A stretch of 54,579 nucleotides of DNA from an uncultured Actinomycetes bacterium (GCA_903854185.1 CAINVP010000032.1:1-54579), one strand, 5' to 3'; shown: positions 29,904 to 39,549, numbered from the stretch's first letter. Notes: generated by a model from the letters alone, not told the origin. A program made the numbers and translations.

Positions 29904-30601
29904 ATCCTTTAATCCTGGCCCTAGATACCAACGAAATATCTATTGCTGAGAAGTGGATAGAGGCAACCCATTCGGTCATCCCTACATTTAAAGTAGGACT
30001 CGAGTTCTATCTCGCCTTTGGAAGTGCTGGTTTGGATCGCCTACGCAAAATTGCTGACTTTGACCTCTTCCTCGATTTAAAATTGCACGACATTCCAAAT
30101 ACCGTTGAAGCAGCGGTTCGCGCAGTAGCACATCACGAACCGCGCTTTCTCACGGTCCATGCTGCGGGTGGAGCGGAGATGATTGAGCGAGCCGCGAAGG
30201 TGAACTCAAAGATCGGGATTACCGCAGTCACTGTTCTCACTTCGCTCTCAGCCGAGGAGTTGCCTCATTTAGGTTTCGCAGGATCACCAACCGAGATTGC
30301 CCAGAAGATGGCAACGAACGCCGTGAACTCCGGTGCCGCTGCCATTGTGAGTTCACCCCTTGAGGTTGCTGCTATTAGAAGCGTTGCCCCGTCTACCTCA
30401 ATTATTACTCCAGGTGTCCGTCCAATCGGAAGTGAGGCAGGAGATCAAAAGCGAGTAATGACTCCAGCGGATGCTATTGCAGCCGGATCGACTCACCTTG
30501 TTATCGGTCGACCTATCACATCGCTCTATCGCCCCGCATCCGATGACTCCCTCACCGCCATGCGAGAGAGAGCTCAGGAAATCGTGGACTCCCTTCGCTG
30601 A
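29900..30601 (+). CDS. pyrF: Orotidine 5-prime-phosphate decarboxylase (type I)
   Basis: It makes UMP, the last step of the pathway. The 233-residue product starts with LILALDT and has the catalytic DLKLHDIPNTV motif (about 58-68) of the short E. coli-like family. Later segments are TVLTSLS and ITPGVRPIGSEAGDQKRVMTP. Mycobacteria and streptomycetes generally have a longer, different pyrF subfamily. It overlaps pyrD by four bases and the mIHF-gmk gene by one base (TGATG). Confidence 0.95.
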   Translation: MNPLILALDTNEISIAEKWIEATHSVIPTFKVGLEFYLAFGSAGLDRLRKIADFDLFLDLKLHDIPNTVEAAVRAVAHHEPRFLTVHAAGGAEMIERAAKVNSKIGITAVTVLTSLSAEELPHLGFAGSPTEIAQKMATNAVNSGAAAIVSSPLEVAAIRSVAPSTSIITPGVRPIGSEAGDQKRVMTPADAIAAGSTHLVIGRPITSLYRPASDDSLTAMRERAQEIVDSLR

Positions 30602-31491
30602 TGTGCGCTCAACCTCCACAACTGACTCCAGGGCAGCGATCGTTAGCTACGGCGAAGTCGATTGAGGCCAGACGTGCACGAGCAGCTTTCAAAGCTCAGA
30701 TCAAGAGTGGCGTGGCGACGATATTTGATGCAATTAATTCCCAGAGCCCACACATCACCGCGATGCGAGTTAAGGAGCTGCTAGAAGCTGTACCGGGCGT
30801 GGGAGAGATTAAAGCAGAGCAACTCATGGAACGCGCTAAAATTTCACCCACCCGTAAGATAGCCGGGTTAGGCGACCATCAGATTTTACGACTGCGAGAG
30901 GAACTCTCTTTGACAAAGGTAGAACCTCGTCGTGGAAGACTCATAGTAATCTCAGGTCCCGGAGGAGTAGGAAAGAGCACCATTACAAGGGCGCTTCGTG
31001 ATGACCCACGCTTTGTAGTCAGCGTCTCCGCTACAACGAGAGACGCTCGTCCCGGTGAACTCCATGGTGTGGATTATTTTTTCTACTCTGAGGAAAAATT
31101 TTCAGAGATGGTCGCGAGCAATCAATTTTTGGAATGGGCAGAGTTCGCTGGGGCGCTTTACGGGACACCGGCGCAGAGCGTGGAGAAGTGGTTATCGGTC
31201 GGCAAGAACGTCATTCTTGAGATTGAGATTGCCGGGGCACGGCAAATTCGCCGGAGTGAGAGCGATGCGCTCCTCATCTTTATCTCCCCGCCCTCCTGGG
31301 AGGAGTTGGTCGCCCGCTTGGAGAATCGCGGTACGGATAGCCCTGAGCGCCGCGCCGCCCGTCTGGAATTGGCCCAAGAAGAGATGGCCTCCTCCATTGA
31401 GTTCGATCGGAGCATCATTAATCACGAGGTTCATCAGGTAATAGCTGAGATGGTATCCTTGCTAGATGAACTCGATGGACGGAATCACTAA
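30601..31491 (+). CDS. gmk: mIHF-guanylate kinase fusion
   Basis: The 296-residue product is two proteins in one frame. Residues 1-102 match actinobacterial integration host factor (mIHF): a long N-terminal helix rich in Arg/Ala, then the helix-two-turn-helix segment with [18 protein letters not shown] and [10 protein letters not shown]. Residues 111-296 are guanylate kinase: P-loop GPGGVGKST (119-127), GMP-binding [11 protein letters not shown] (143-153), and [17 protein letters not shown] in the lid. The Gmk core segment reads ILEIEIAG, where many enzymes have LDID. In most actinobacteria mihF and gmk are separate neighbours. An internal TTG at 30910 with GAGAGGA upstream could also yield a separate kinase. 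Confidence 0.9.
   Translation: MCAQPPQLTPGQRSLATAKSIEARRARAAFKAQIKSGVATIFDAINSQSPHITAMRVKELLEAVPGVGEIKAEQLMERAKISPTRKIAGLGDHQILRLREELSLTKVEPRRGRLIVISGPGGVGKSTITRALRDDPRFVVSVSATTRDARPGELHGVDYFFYSEEKFSEMVASNQFLEWAEFAGALYGTPAQSVEKWLSVGKNVILEIEIAGARQIRRSESDALLIFISPPSWEELVARLENRGTDSPERRAARLELAQEEMASSIEFDRSIINHEVHQVIAEMVSLLDELDGRNH
31454..31459 (+). promoter_or_regulatory. Candidate -10 element, leaderless start of rpoZ
   Basis: TATCCT, within TGGTATCCT, lies inside the 3-prime end of the mIHF-gmk gene. It is followed by exactly six bases and the ATG at 31466. The start has no Shine-Dalgarno sequence, which fits a leaderless transcript made in addition to operon read-through. Confidence 0.5.
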
Positions 31492-31741
31492 CCCACCAAT
31501 TGATCAGCTGCTTGAGAAGGCTGGCTCCAAGTACAGCCTCGTGCTGTATGCGGCTAAGAGAGCGCGTCAAATTAATGCGTACTACTCTCAGTTGGGTGAG
31601 GGCCTCCTTGATTACGTTGGGCCTCTGGTTGATACCCGCGTCCACGACAAGCCACTCTCTATCGCACTTCGCGAGATCAATGAAGGTCTCCTCACGATGG
31701 AGAATTTGGAAGTTAAAGCTACAGAGGATCAAGCACTCTAA
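31466..31741 (+). CDS. rpoZ: DNA-directed RNA polymerase omega subunit
   Basis: Omega stabilises the beta-prime subunit of RNA polymerase. The 91-residue product has the actinobacterial pattern [38 protein letters not shown] and [15 protein letters not shown] chose ATG 31466, 26 bases inside the end of mIHF-gmk, because a TANNNT element stands six bases before it. ATG 31475 is possible but lacks such support. The gmk-rpoZ-coaBC-metK-priA order is conserved in actinobacteria. Confidence 0.93.
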   Translation: MNSMDGITNPPIDQLLEKAGSKYSLVLYAAKRARQINAYYSQLGEGLLDYVGPLVDTRVHDKPLSIALREINEGLLTMENLEVKATEDQAL

Positions 31742-31768
31742 CCCTTCCCTCTGATGTGAAGGAATTGT

Positions 31769-32977
31769 ATGTCCAGCCCTGAACTCTCAATCATCCTTGG
31801 TGTAACGGGTGGGGTCTCGGCCTATAAATCGTGCGATTTGCTTCGTCGATTGCAAGAACTTCCTGGCGTAACTCCTTCCATCCACATTATTCCCACTCGT
31901 TCGAGTTTAAATTTTGTTGGGAAGTCGCTATGGGAAGCGCTATCAGGAAATCCCGTTCACGATGATATGTGGCAGAACACCTACGCTGTCCCGCATATCT
32001 CTCTTGCCCGCAAGGCAGATCTCATCATCATCGCGCCTGCAAGTGCCGAGAGCATCTCAAAGTTTGCACACGGTCGGGCCGATGATTTGTTATCGGCAAC
32101 TGTTCTAGCAAGTACGGCGACCAAAATTCTTGTTCCCGCAATGCATCCTGAGATGTATCAGAATGCAGCGGTTCAGAAGAATCTCCAATACTTGGAAACA
32201 ATCGGATTCATTATTGTTCAACCTGATGAAGGTCGCATGACCGGAGAAGATTATGGTCTTGGACGCTACCCGGAACTCTCCAAAATTCTCCACGAAGTTC
32301 GCCGCGCACTCGGACTTCAACGAGACTTAACTGGCGTTAAAGTGCTGGTCAGCGCTGGGGGAACACGGGAGTCAATCGATCCGGTTCGATTCATCGGCAA
32401 TCGCTCAAGTGGCAAGCAAGGTTATGCAATCGCCCAAGCAGCGTTGGACAGAGGCGCTTCAGTCACAATTGTCTCCGCAAATGTCTCGCTACCAGACCCA
32501 CGAGGATCAAGGGTAATCCGCGTGGAGTCAGCAGATGAAATGCACACTTCCCTCTCGGCCGAGGCTGCGAACTTTGATGTGGTGGTGATGGCGGCAGCTG
32601 TTGCAGATGCAAAGCCCATGGCATCGAATGAGAAGATTGCCAAAGCTGATTTCACTCGGATTGAACTTCAACGCAATCCCGATATTTTGGCAACACTCAC
32701 GGCATCGCGCCGAGCAGATCAGGTATTTATTGCCTTTGCAGCACAAACGGGATCAACCGGACTCGGGCGAGCAGTGGAGAAATACTCAGCGAAAGGTGCG
32801 GATCTCCTTTACTTTAATGATGTGTCCGGAGGAGCAATTTTTGGTGAACCTTTCACTTCAGGAGTAATTCTCGATGAACCGTCACCATCGGAAGAAATAT
32901 CGCAAATTTCTAAGTATGAGTTAGCCAATAAGCTGCTAGATAGGGCACTACATAAGTTAGGTTTCTCCAATGACTAG
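31769..32977 (+). CDS. coaBC: Coenzyme A biosynthesis bifunctional protein CoaBC
   Basis: It joins cysteine to phosphopantothenate and decarboxylates the product. The 402-residue protein has an N-terminal flavin-dependent CoaC domain with [15 protein letters not shown], catalytic His in VPHISLA and the [10 protein letters not shown] segment. The C-terminal CoaB domain carries [20 protein letters not shown]. The clamp segment reads [12 protein letters not shown] and seems to lack the cysteine described for E. coli Dfp, as in other actinobacteria I know of. AAGGAAT precedes the ATG, and metK overlaps by eight bases. Confidence 0.95.
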   Translation: MSSPELSIILGVTGGVSAYKSCDLLRRLQELPGVTPSIHIIPTRSSLNFVGKSLWEALSGNPVHDDMWQNTYAVPHISLARKADLIIIAPASAESISKFAHGRADDLLSATVLASTATKILVPAMHPEMYQNAAVQKNLQYLETIGFIIVQPDEGRMTGEDYGLGRYPELSKILHEVRRALGLQRDLTGVKVLVSAGGTRESIDPVRFIGNRSSGKQGYAIAQAALDRGASVTIVSANVSLPDPRGSRVIRVESADEMHTSLSAEAANFDVVVMAAAVADAKPMASNEKIAKADFTRIELQRNPDILATLTASRRADQVFIAFAAQTGSTGLGRAVEKYSAKGADLLYFNDVSGGAIFGEPFTSGVILDEPSPSEEISQISKYELANKLLDRALHKLGFSND

Positions 32978-34163
32978 ACGCTACTTCACCTCCGAGTCCG
33001 TAACTGAGGGCCATCCAGATAAGATGGCAGACCAGATATCTGACGCGGTTCTCGACTCACTTCTCTCGCAGGATGCCAAGAGTCGAGTAGCGGTTGAAAC
33101 TCTCATCACCACTGGACAAGTTCATGTAGCAGGCGAGGTCACAACCGAGGGTTTCGCCGATGTTATGAATATCGTTCGCGAAACTGTTCTCGCTATTGGT
33201 TATGACTCATCCACAAAGGGCTTCGATGGAAATTCCTGCGGCGTCTCCCTAAGCATTGGGCAACAGTCGCCAGATATTGCTCAGGGTGTAGATAACGCAG
33301 TTGAAGGCAGAGTTGACTCATCTATCGATCCGCTTGATCTTCAGGGCGCTGGAGATCAAGGCCTCATGTTTGGCTATGCCTGCGACGACACACCTGAACT
33401 CATGCCATTACCAATCTCTCTCGCACACAGGCTCTCCGCTCGACTTGCTGAAGTCCGCAAATCAGGGGAGTTGCCATACCTTCGTCCTGATGGGAAGACT
33501 CAGGTAACTGTTGCTTATGAGGGCGATCGCGTCGTTGGTCTCGACACAATTGTGATTAGTTCTCAGCACTCTGAGGATGTTGATCTACGCGGCGTTCTGA
33601 CTCCTGAAATCACCCGCACAGTAATAAATCCTGTGATTGCAGATCTCAACTTGGAGATAAGTTCTTTGAAAATTCTTATCAATCCGACCGGCCGGTTTGT
33701 TATAGGCGGGCCAATGGGTGATGCTGGCCTCACTGGTCGAAAAATTATCGTTGATACCTATGGCGGCATGGCCAGACATGGTGGCGGCGCCTTCTCCGGA
33801 AAAGATCCATCAAAAGTAGATCGCTCGGCCGCATACGCCATGCGTTGGGTAGCGAAGAACGTCGTCGCCGCTGGGTTAGCTTCACGATGTGAAGTTCAGG
33901 TGGCCTACGCCATTGGAAAGGCCCATCCCGTAGGTTTATTTGTGGAGACTTTTGGAACGGAGAAACTTCCCGCGAAACAGATTGAGGAGGCCATCGCGAC
34001 TGTTTTTGATCTTCGTCCGGCCGCCATCATCCGCGATCTCGACCTGCTCCGGCCGATCTACTCTCAAACTGCAAGTTACGGCCACTTTGGTCGGGAATTG
34101 CCAGACTTCACTTGGGAGAAGACTTCTCGGGCGCAGGCACTGGCTAACGCAGTCAAGGGTTAG
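32970..34163 (+). CDS. metK: S-adenosylmethionine synthase
   Basis: It makes S-adenosylmethionine from methionine and ATP. The 397-residue product has [16 protein letters not shown] near the start, the methionine-loop [12 protein letters not shown], and [18 protein letters not shown] near 275-293. The length is typical. It overlaps coaBC by eight bases and precedes priA by six, a standard actinobacterial order. Confidence 0.97.
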   Translation: MTRRYFTSESVTEGHPDKMADQISDAVLDSLLSQDAKSRVAVETLITTGQVHVAGEVTTEGFADVMNIVRETVLAIGYDSSTKGFDGNSCGVSLSIGQQSPDIAQGVDNAVEGRVDSSIDPLDLQGAGDQGLMFGYACDDTPELMPLPISLAHRLSARLAEVRKSGELPYLRPDGKTQVTVAYEGDRVVGLDTIVISSQHSEDVDLRGVLTPEITRTVINPVIADLNLEISSLKILINPTGRFVIGGPMGDAGLTGRKIIVDTYGGMARHGGGAFSGKDPSKVDRSAAYAMRWVAKNVVAAGLASRCEVQVAYAIGKAHPVGLFVETFGTEKLPAKQIEEAIATVFDLRPAAIIRDLDLLRPIYSQTASYGHFGRELPDFTWEKTSRAQALANAVKG

Positions 34164-34169
34164 TGCGTC

Positions 34170-36008
34170 GTGGCTACACCTCGGCCACTCAAACTCACGC
34201 AAGAGAGTTATAGCGCGTCACAAACTCCAGCTCGGGCGCTTCCAGTCGCTAAGGTATTGGTAAAGGTTCCAACATCCACCATAAATAGCTACTGGGACTT
34301 TCTCATCCCGGAAGAGCTTTCGGAAATAGCAACCGTTGGCCAACTTGTTCTCGTTCCCTTTGGCAATCGCCAGCTTGAAGGCTACATCCGCTCTAGAGGC
34401 GAGACGGGGGAGCCAGTTGAGCTGAAATTCATCACCAAGGTCGTTAGCTCCATACCTCCGCTATCGCCCTCGCAATTTATCTTGCTAGATAATTTATCTG
34501 ATCGTTTCGAGTGCAGTGCATCGGAATTTCTTGACTCAATCATTCCTCCATTTAGCAGAACGGGGGAGCGCCGCATCCCCGATTCGGTCCATCCACTACC
34601 GCCATCTTCTCTTTCAACCGTACCAACAAGGGAATTGCGGGTAATCCCGCAATCTTCGACTCTCAATCTCGAACTTTTCAAAATCATCGATACACACTCC
34701 GGTAAGAAGATCTTCATCTTTCCAGAGATGTCCCAACTTGAAACTTTTTCTAGTCAATTACAAGAATTGAATCGACCCCATCTTCTACTTCACTCACAGT
34801 TAAGTAAGTCTGACCGATATGAGGCCTACCTAGCAGCGAATGGAAATTCTCAAGACGTGGTACTAGGGCTGCGGTCATCGGTAATGCTAGGTACAATAAA
34901 CGGAGACATTCTCGTGGTGATTGACGATGCTGATTCATCCCACTACGAGATGCGGGCACCAACGTGGAATTCTCGCGATGTCGCATTGCTTCGAGCGAAT
35001 TTTACAAACATCATATTTCTCTGCCATGCACCGTCTTTGGAGTTAGTACGGCTCCATACTCTTCACTGGCTGCCGTCAACCTTCTCGAAGTCCTCGCAGC
35101 GCAAACGCATTTCGGCTGATTCGGAGAGCACTGAGAGCACCTATCGAAGTTTAATCACCGAATCGCTCAGATCAGGTTCAGTCCTTGTGATTCAGAATGT
35201 GAAGGGATACATCCGATCGTTCACCTGCAATGATTGCCGCAATATCGCGCTCTGTGAGTGTGGCGGGAAACTTTCACTTGAAGATTTATCGTCCAAACCC
35301 ATCTGTTCAGACTGTGCGACAAAGGTCATGCTATGGGCTTGCAGATGGTGCGGCGGAGTTAAACCAAGGATTGCATCTCGAGGTCTCAACCAAAGTGCAA
35401 AGGAATTTGGCCAACACTATCCACAGACTCCTATTGTTGTATCGACAGCTGAGCATCGGGTCCTAACGATTTCAGATGAGAAACAGTTAGTGTTTTCAAC
35501 TGTTGGATGTGAGCCATTTGGAAGATATCGAGCTGTTATCCATCTAGGTGCAGACCGAGAATACTCTGGCCTTGAAATGCGTTCGCAAGAACGCTCCCGA
35601 GTGCACTGGGCAAAACTTTTGACGCTATTGGAACCGGACGGCACTCTCTATCTTCAGATGCCTCGAGATCATGTTGCCGTTCAAGCACTTCTGACTGGCA
35701 ATCCCTTTCTTGCTGGCGAGAAAGAGATAGCGGAGCGTGACGAACTTCATCTTCCGCCAAACTTTCGCCTGATACGCATATCTGGGGCAGAGGCAGAGTT
35801 AAGAAAGATTTTGCCAGTTTTGGCAGAGTCAGATGTTCAAGTATTGGGTCCGTTCTCATCTGATGGTCGCCGTCCGCGCCTTCTCATTAAATCGAACCAC
35901 GATGCCGTTAAACCACTTCTGGCGCAGTTGGCTATTGTTAATCGCTTGCTTCAGAGCCAGGGGAGAGATCTACTCACCCTCCATCTAGACCCGTCAGAGC
36001 TCTCCTGA
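34170..36008 (+). CDS. priA: PriA-like primosomal protein without helicase motifs
   Basis: The 612-residue product keeps the PriA DNA-binding N-terminus (KVLVKVPTSTINSYWDFLIPEEL) and the zinc-binding region with eight cysteines from C353 (FTCNDC, LCECGG, PICSDC, WACRWCGG). It lacks a Walker A GxxGxGKT; the expected place reads SGKKIFIFPEM. The DEEH box is replaced by VVIDDADSSHYEMR. Actinobacterial PriA proteins are known to be helicase-dead by sequence, so a structural role in restart is likely. The start is GTG, six bases after metK. Confidence 0.86.
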   Translation: MATPRPLKLTQESYSASQTPARALPVAKVLVKVPTSTINSYWDFLIPEELSEIATVGQLVLVPFGNRQLEGYIRSRGETGEPVELKFITKVVSSIPPLSPSQFILLDNLSDRFECSASEFLDSIIPPFSRTGERRIPDSVHPLPPSSLSTVPTRELRVIPQSSTLNLELFKIIDTHSGKKIFIFPEMSQLETFSSQLQELNRPHLLLHSQLSKSDRYEAYLAANGNSQDVVLGLRSSVMLGTINGDILVVIDDADSSHYEMRAPTWNSRDVALLRANFTNIIFLCHAPSLELVRLHTLHWLPSTFSKSSQRKRISADSESTESTYRSLITESLRSGSVLVIQNVKGYIRSFTCNDCRNIALCECGGKLSLEDLSSKPICSDCATKVMLWACRWCGGVKPRIASRGLNQSAKEFGQHYPQTPIVVSTAEHRVLTISDEKQLVFSTVGCEPFGRYRAVIHLGADREYSGLEMRSQERSRVHWAKLLTLLEPDGTLYLQMPRDHVAVQALLTGNPFLAGEKEIAERDELHLPPNFRLIRISGAEAELRKILPVLAESDVQVLGPFSSDGRRPRLLIKSNHDAVKPLLAQLAIVNRLLQSQGRDLLTLHLDPSELS

Positions 36009-36038
36009 CCTTCACCAAAGCACATATTCTGGATGAAG

Positions 36039-36044
36039 TAGACT
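36039..36044 (+). promoter_or_regulatory. Candidate -10 element, leaderless start of def
   Basis: TAGACT is followed by exactly six bases and the def ATG at 36051. There is no Shine-Dalgarno sequence in the 42-bp gap after priA. This would start a def-fmt-rsmB-rpe transcript. Confidence 0.5.
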
Positions 36045-36050
36045 TGGGCC

Positions 36051-36611
36051 ATGACGATTCAATCAATTAGGCACTTTGGAGATCCGGTTCTCACCACCCC
36101 GGCAGCTGAGGTCGTCGATTTTGATAAAGAGTTGCGCAACCTTGTTCAAGATTTAACAGAGACAATGCTGGAGGCGCCAGGGGCAGGCTTAGCGGCTCCG
36201 CAGATTGGCGTCTCATTGCGGGTATTCGTTTGGAACGTCGACGATGAGATTGGTCATCTCATCAATCCAACATTGGATTTAAGCGATGAACTCCAAGATG
36301 GCGAAGAGGGTTGCCTCTCCTTCCCAGGTCTGCTGTACGAGACTCCGCGAGCCCTCAGGGCGGTAGCAAAGGGTTTCTCGATGCATGGTGATCCAATCCT
36401 GGTTGAGGGTACCGAGTTCTTGGCCCGAGCTCTTCAACACGAGACGGATCATCTCAATGGAATCCTCTTTATCGACCGCATGCCGTCAGAGCTTCGCAAA
36501 GAGGCCATGAAGGAGATTCGTGAAAGTGAATGGTTTGGAGCTGCCACAGCTCAGGGTTTCACGCCACAAATCAAAGTGTCACCACATCGTACGCAGGGTC
36601 TAGGTATTTGA
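36051..36611 (+). CDS. def: Peptide deformylase
   Basis: It removes the formyl group from nascent peptides. The 186-residue product has the three metal motifs: GAGLAAPQIG (about 43-52), EEGCLS with the Cys ligand, and QHETDHLNG with two His ligands and the catalytic Glu. It is paired with fmt, which adds the formyl group to Met-tRNA. The fmt start overlaps its stop by four bases. Confidence 0.96.
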   Translation: MTIQSIRHFGDPVLTTPAAEVVDFDKELRNLVQDLTETMLEAPGAGLAAPQIGVSLRVFVWNVDDEIGHLINPTLDLSDELQDGEEGCLSFPGLLYETPRALRAVAKGFSMHGDPILVEGTEFLARALQHETDHLNGILFIDRMPSELRKEAMKEIRESEWFGAATAQGFTPQIKVSPHRTQGLGI

Positions 36612-37537
36612 ATTTGCGGATAGCTGTAGCGTCCTCAAGCCTCTTGGCCACTCCACTTATTGAGAGCATCCAAGAGTCCGACGACGAACTAGGTGGTCTC
36701 ATCACGGTTCCAGATGCTCCAAAGGGGAGAGGTCGCTCTTCGACAGAGAGTGAGTTGGCTATCTGGTCTGGCGAACGGGGATTTCTCCTAGAAAAGTATC
36801 AGAGTGATGATGAGTTGCGAGCGTTTCTCACAGAGCACCGGATTGATCTTGTAATCACCCTCTCCTTTGGAAAAATCATTCCAACGGAACTCCTCGCTAT
36901 CCCGAACTACGGCTGGCTGAATGTCCATTTCAGTGCACTTCCAAAGTATCGCGGAGCCGCACCTGTTCAACGTTCAATACTTGCCGGAGAAGAGTCGATT
37001 GGGATCAGCGTCTTCCAGTTAGATTCCGGAATGGATACTGGGCCGGTGTACACCCAAGCAGAATTTCCACTCGGACGCACTGCAACAACCGAATCGATCC
37101 TCTCTGACCTCTCCATCGCTGCCGTACCTCTAGTGAGAGAAGCGCTACAATCAATTCGCCACGGTGAATCTCCTTCGCCACAGCCTGAGGGTGTTGCCAC
37201 CTACGCGGCCAAACTCAACTTAGATGAAGGCAGGATTAATTGGCGCTCTCACGGAGATCAGATACTCCTTCTCTTACGTGCGTTGCAGGAGAACGTGGGA
37301 ACCTGGAGCACTTTTCGAGAGGGAAAGATAAATTTTTATGGTGCAACATTTGTCAGAGAGAATCCTGAGGCAGAACCCGGCAGAATCATCATCTCTGGTG
37401 CGAAGAATGAGCCGCTCACAATTGCGTGTGGTGATGGGGTTATAGTCATCGACGAGGTGAAGCCTGCTGGGAAAAATCGAATGTCTAGCAGTGACTTTCT
37501 CCGAGGCGCTAGAGTTGAAAATGAGAGTCTGATATGA
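36608..37537 (+). CDS. fmt: Methionyl-tRNA formyltransferase
   Basis: It formylates initiator Met-tRNA. The 309-residue product has NVHFSALPKYRGAAPVQ with the catalytic Asn/His, and LDSGMDTGPVY with the catalytic Asp. The C-terminal domain begins near 205. The frame stays open upstream into def, but the usual start (LRIAVASSS) points to TTG 36608, which overlaps the def stop as TTGA. TTG 36614 is the alternative. It overlaps rsmB by four bases. Confidence 0.92.
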   Translation: MNLRIAVASSSLLATPLIESIQESDDELGGLITVPDAPKGRGRSSTESELAIWSGERGFLLEKYQSDDELRAFLTEHRIDLVITLSFGKIIPTELLAIPNYGWLNVHFSALPKYRGAAPVQRSILAGEESIGISVFQLDSGMDTGPVYTQAEFPLGRTATTESILSDLSIAAVPLVREALQSIRHGESPSPQPEGVATYAAKLNLDEGRINWRSHGDQILLLLRALQENVGTWSTFREGKINFYGATFVRENPEAEPGRIIISGAKNEPLTIACGDGVIVIDEVKPAGKNRMSSSDFLRGARVENESLI

Positions 37538-38880
37538 GTTCTCCCATGAACCGTAGAAAGTTTGAAGACCAAGCCCGACTAGTCGCATACAACGCCATCT
37601 CTGCTGTGAATAGGGAGGGTGCTTACGCTAACCTCAAACTTCCCGATCTTCTTGCGGCCTCACAGCTCAGTGAGCAGGATCGTGCCTGGGTAACGGAATC
37701 CGTTTATGGCACGCTTCGCATGCAAGGTAAACATGATTACTTTCTATCTCTGCTTTCCGAGCGCCCACTAGATCAAGTGAATACGGCAGTTCTCGATATT
37801 TTGCGACTGGGGCTTCATCAGATTTTCGAGATGCGAACGCCAGATCATGCTGCAGTTTCTGCAACGGTTGCACTCACCCGCTATATCTCTGGGGAATCTC
37901 CAACCGCCTTTGTAAATGGCGTGCTTCGAAACGCAATCCGACGCCGGGACGAGTTCGAGGGTATGGAGTTACCTTTGCATATTAGATACTCGCATCCAGA
38001 ATGGGTCGTGTCGGCTTATCGAGCTGCGCTCAAAGATGAAGTGCGCCTCGAATCGATGCTAGCTGCCAATAATGTACCCACCAAGCCACATATCGTTGCT
38101 TGGCCTGGTAAGAGTGAGGTTGAAGAGATTCTTGAGGAAGGCGGCGAACGAATTCCCACCACTCAATATGGAGTTTACGCGGCGAAAGCACCGCACTCAT
38201 ATGCGGCGATTCGTGAGCGCCGTGCTGGCGTTCAAGATCGCGGCTCACAAGCGCTTGCAGAAATCTTTCTCAATACCGCGACCAATGAAGTAGCACCTCT
38301 TCATTGGTTAGATATGTGCGCAGGTCCGGGTGGAAAAGCAGCGTTCGTATTTAATTCACTCCGCTTATCACGACCTGATGATTCCTTCCTTGCGAATGAG
38401 CCCTCGGAGCACAGAGCCGAACTTGTCGAGCATGTAATTCCAGCCGAGTATGTGAATATTGGAAGAGGAGAAGAACTCGTCGAACGCGGCGAGAAATTCG
38501 ATCGGATTATCATTGACGCACCATGTTCTGGTTTGGGAGCTTTCCGAAGGAGACCTGAGTCCCGCTGGCGCAAGCAACCCTCTGATGTGAAGGAGCTGGT
38601 CGTACTCCAACGAAGTCTGCTCGACGCCGGAGTTGAACTTCTTGCGGTAGGTGGAATTCTTGCCTACGCAACCTGCTCACCCCATAATGCCGAGACCCGC
38701 GCCCAGGTCGCCGACTTTCTTTATCGTCACAAAGATTGGGAGTTAGTGGATGCTCAGCCATACCTTTCTGAGGCGATGACTGAATCTGGGTATCTTCAAA
38801 GCGATGGCGCAATCCAGATGTGGACTGACCTTCACGGCTCGGATGCAATGTTCATGGCGCTCCTAAGGAGGAAGAATTGA
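37534..38880 (+). CDS. rsmB: 16S rRNA (cytosine-967-C5)-methyltransferase
   Basis: The 448-residue product has an N-terminal NusB-like RNA-binding domain (about 10-140) and a C-terminal SAM-dependent domain. The latter shows LDMCAGPGGKAA, IDAPCSGLGAFRRRPE and YATCSPHNAET, with the two cysteines used by m5C methyltransferases. It is coupled to fmt by an ATGA overlap and to rpe by a TTGA overlap. Confidence 0.94.
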   Translation: MSSPMNRRKFEDQARLVAYNAISAVNREGAYANLKLPDLLAASQLSEQDRAWVTESVYGTLRMQGKHDYFLSLLSERPLDQVNTAVLDILRLGLHQIFEMRTPDHAAVSATVALTRYISGESPTAFVNGVLRNAIRRRDEFEGMELPLHIRYSHPEWVVSAYRAALKDEVRLESMLAANNVPTKPHIVAWPGKSEVEEILEEGGERIPTTQYGVYAAKAPHSYAAIRERRAGVQDRGSQALAEIFLNTATNEVAPLHWLDMCAGPGGKAAFVFNSLRLSRPDDSFLANEPSEHRAELVEHVIPAEYVNIGRGEELVERGEKFDRIIIDAPCSGLGAFRRRPESRWRKQPSDVKELVVLQRSLLDAGVELLAVGGILAYATCSPHNAETRAQVADFLYRHKDWELVDAQPYLSEAMTESGYLQSDGAIQMWTDLHGSDAMFMALLRRKN

Positions 38881-39545
38881 TACGCATCTGCCCAAGCATT
38901 CTCAATGCAGATCACTCACGTCTTCAAAGTGAAATCGAGAGTATTGCTACCGCCTCTGACCTCCTTCACCTCGATGTCATGGATAACATCTTCGTCCCTA
39001 ATCGCACCTTCACCTTTGCAGAATCGGAGAAGATCATTGCGGAGTCACCTCTCCCGGTTGATTCTCACCTTATGATTGCCAATCCCGATGAGGAGGCGAT
39101 CTCCTATGCTCGTGCCGGAAGCGCCAGCGTCACTTTCCATTTTGAGGCGAGTCTCAATCCGGCTCGTACACTCAAATCTCTCAAAGATTTTGGTGTAAGA
39201 GCTGCTCTCGCAATTAAACCCGGAACGCCTTTTGAAGCTATCGCACACCTGCTTGACGAGCTAGACATGCTCCTCATCATGACCGTTGAACCAGGTTTTG
39301 GTGGGCAAAAATTCATGTCAGAGACACTTCCGAAGATTCGCCAAGCGCACGAGGCGATCTCTCAACTGGTCGGCGCCAAGCCTTGGTTACAAGTAGATGG
39401 CGGTATATCCATCGAAACCATCGCATTGGCAGCCACCGCTGGCGCAGATGCTTTTGTGGCGGGCAGTGCGGTCTTTAAGGCGGATTCACCTGCCGCCATG
39501 TGCAAGGAATTACGTGAACTCGCCGTTCAATCTCAAGTAAACTAA
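38877..39545 (+). CDS. rpe: Ribulose-phosphate 3-epimerase
   Basis: It interconverts ribulose 5-phosphate and xylulose 5-phosphate. The 222-residue TIM-barrel product has [10 protein letters not shown], the metal residues in [13 protein letters not shown] and [19 protein letters not shown], and LQVDGGIS. The start is TTG, overlapping the rsmB stop as TTGA, with a strong AAGGAGG five bases upstream, so this start is well supported. Confidence 0.94.
   Translation: MIRICPSILNADHSRLQSEIESIATASDLLHLDVMDNIFVPNRTFTFAESEKIIAESPLPVDSHLMIANPDEEAISYARAGSASVTFHFEASLNPARTLKSLKDFGVRAALAIKPGTPFEAIAHLLDELDMLLIMTVEPGFGGQKFMSETLPKIRQAHEAISQLVGAKPWLQVDGGISIETIALAATAGADAFVAGSAVFKADSPAAMCKELRELAVQSQVN
39538..39543 (+). 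promoter_or_regulatory. Candidate -10 element, leaderless start of hisE
   Basis: TAAACT at the end of rpe is followed by exactly six bases and the hisE ATG at 39550. The start has no Shine-Dalgarno sequence. This may be chance because the element overlaps the rpe stop codon. Confidence 0.35.
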
Positions 39546-39549
39546 GCAG

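Noticed and set aside
36530-36607. N-terminal extension of fmt from ATG 36530
   Set aside because: The added residues overlap def in another frame and have no similarity to Fmt; the normal N-terminus begins at the TTG.
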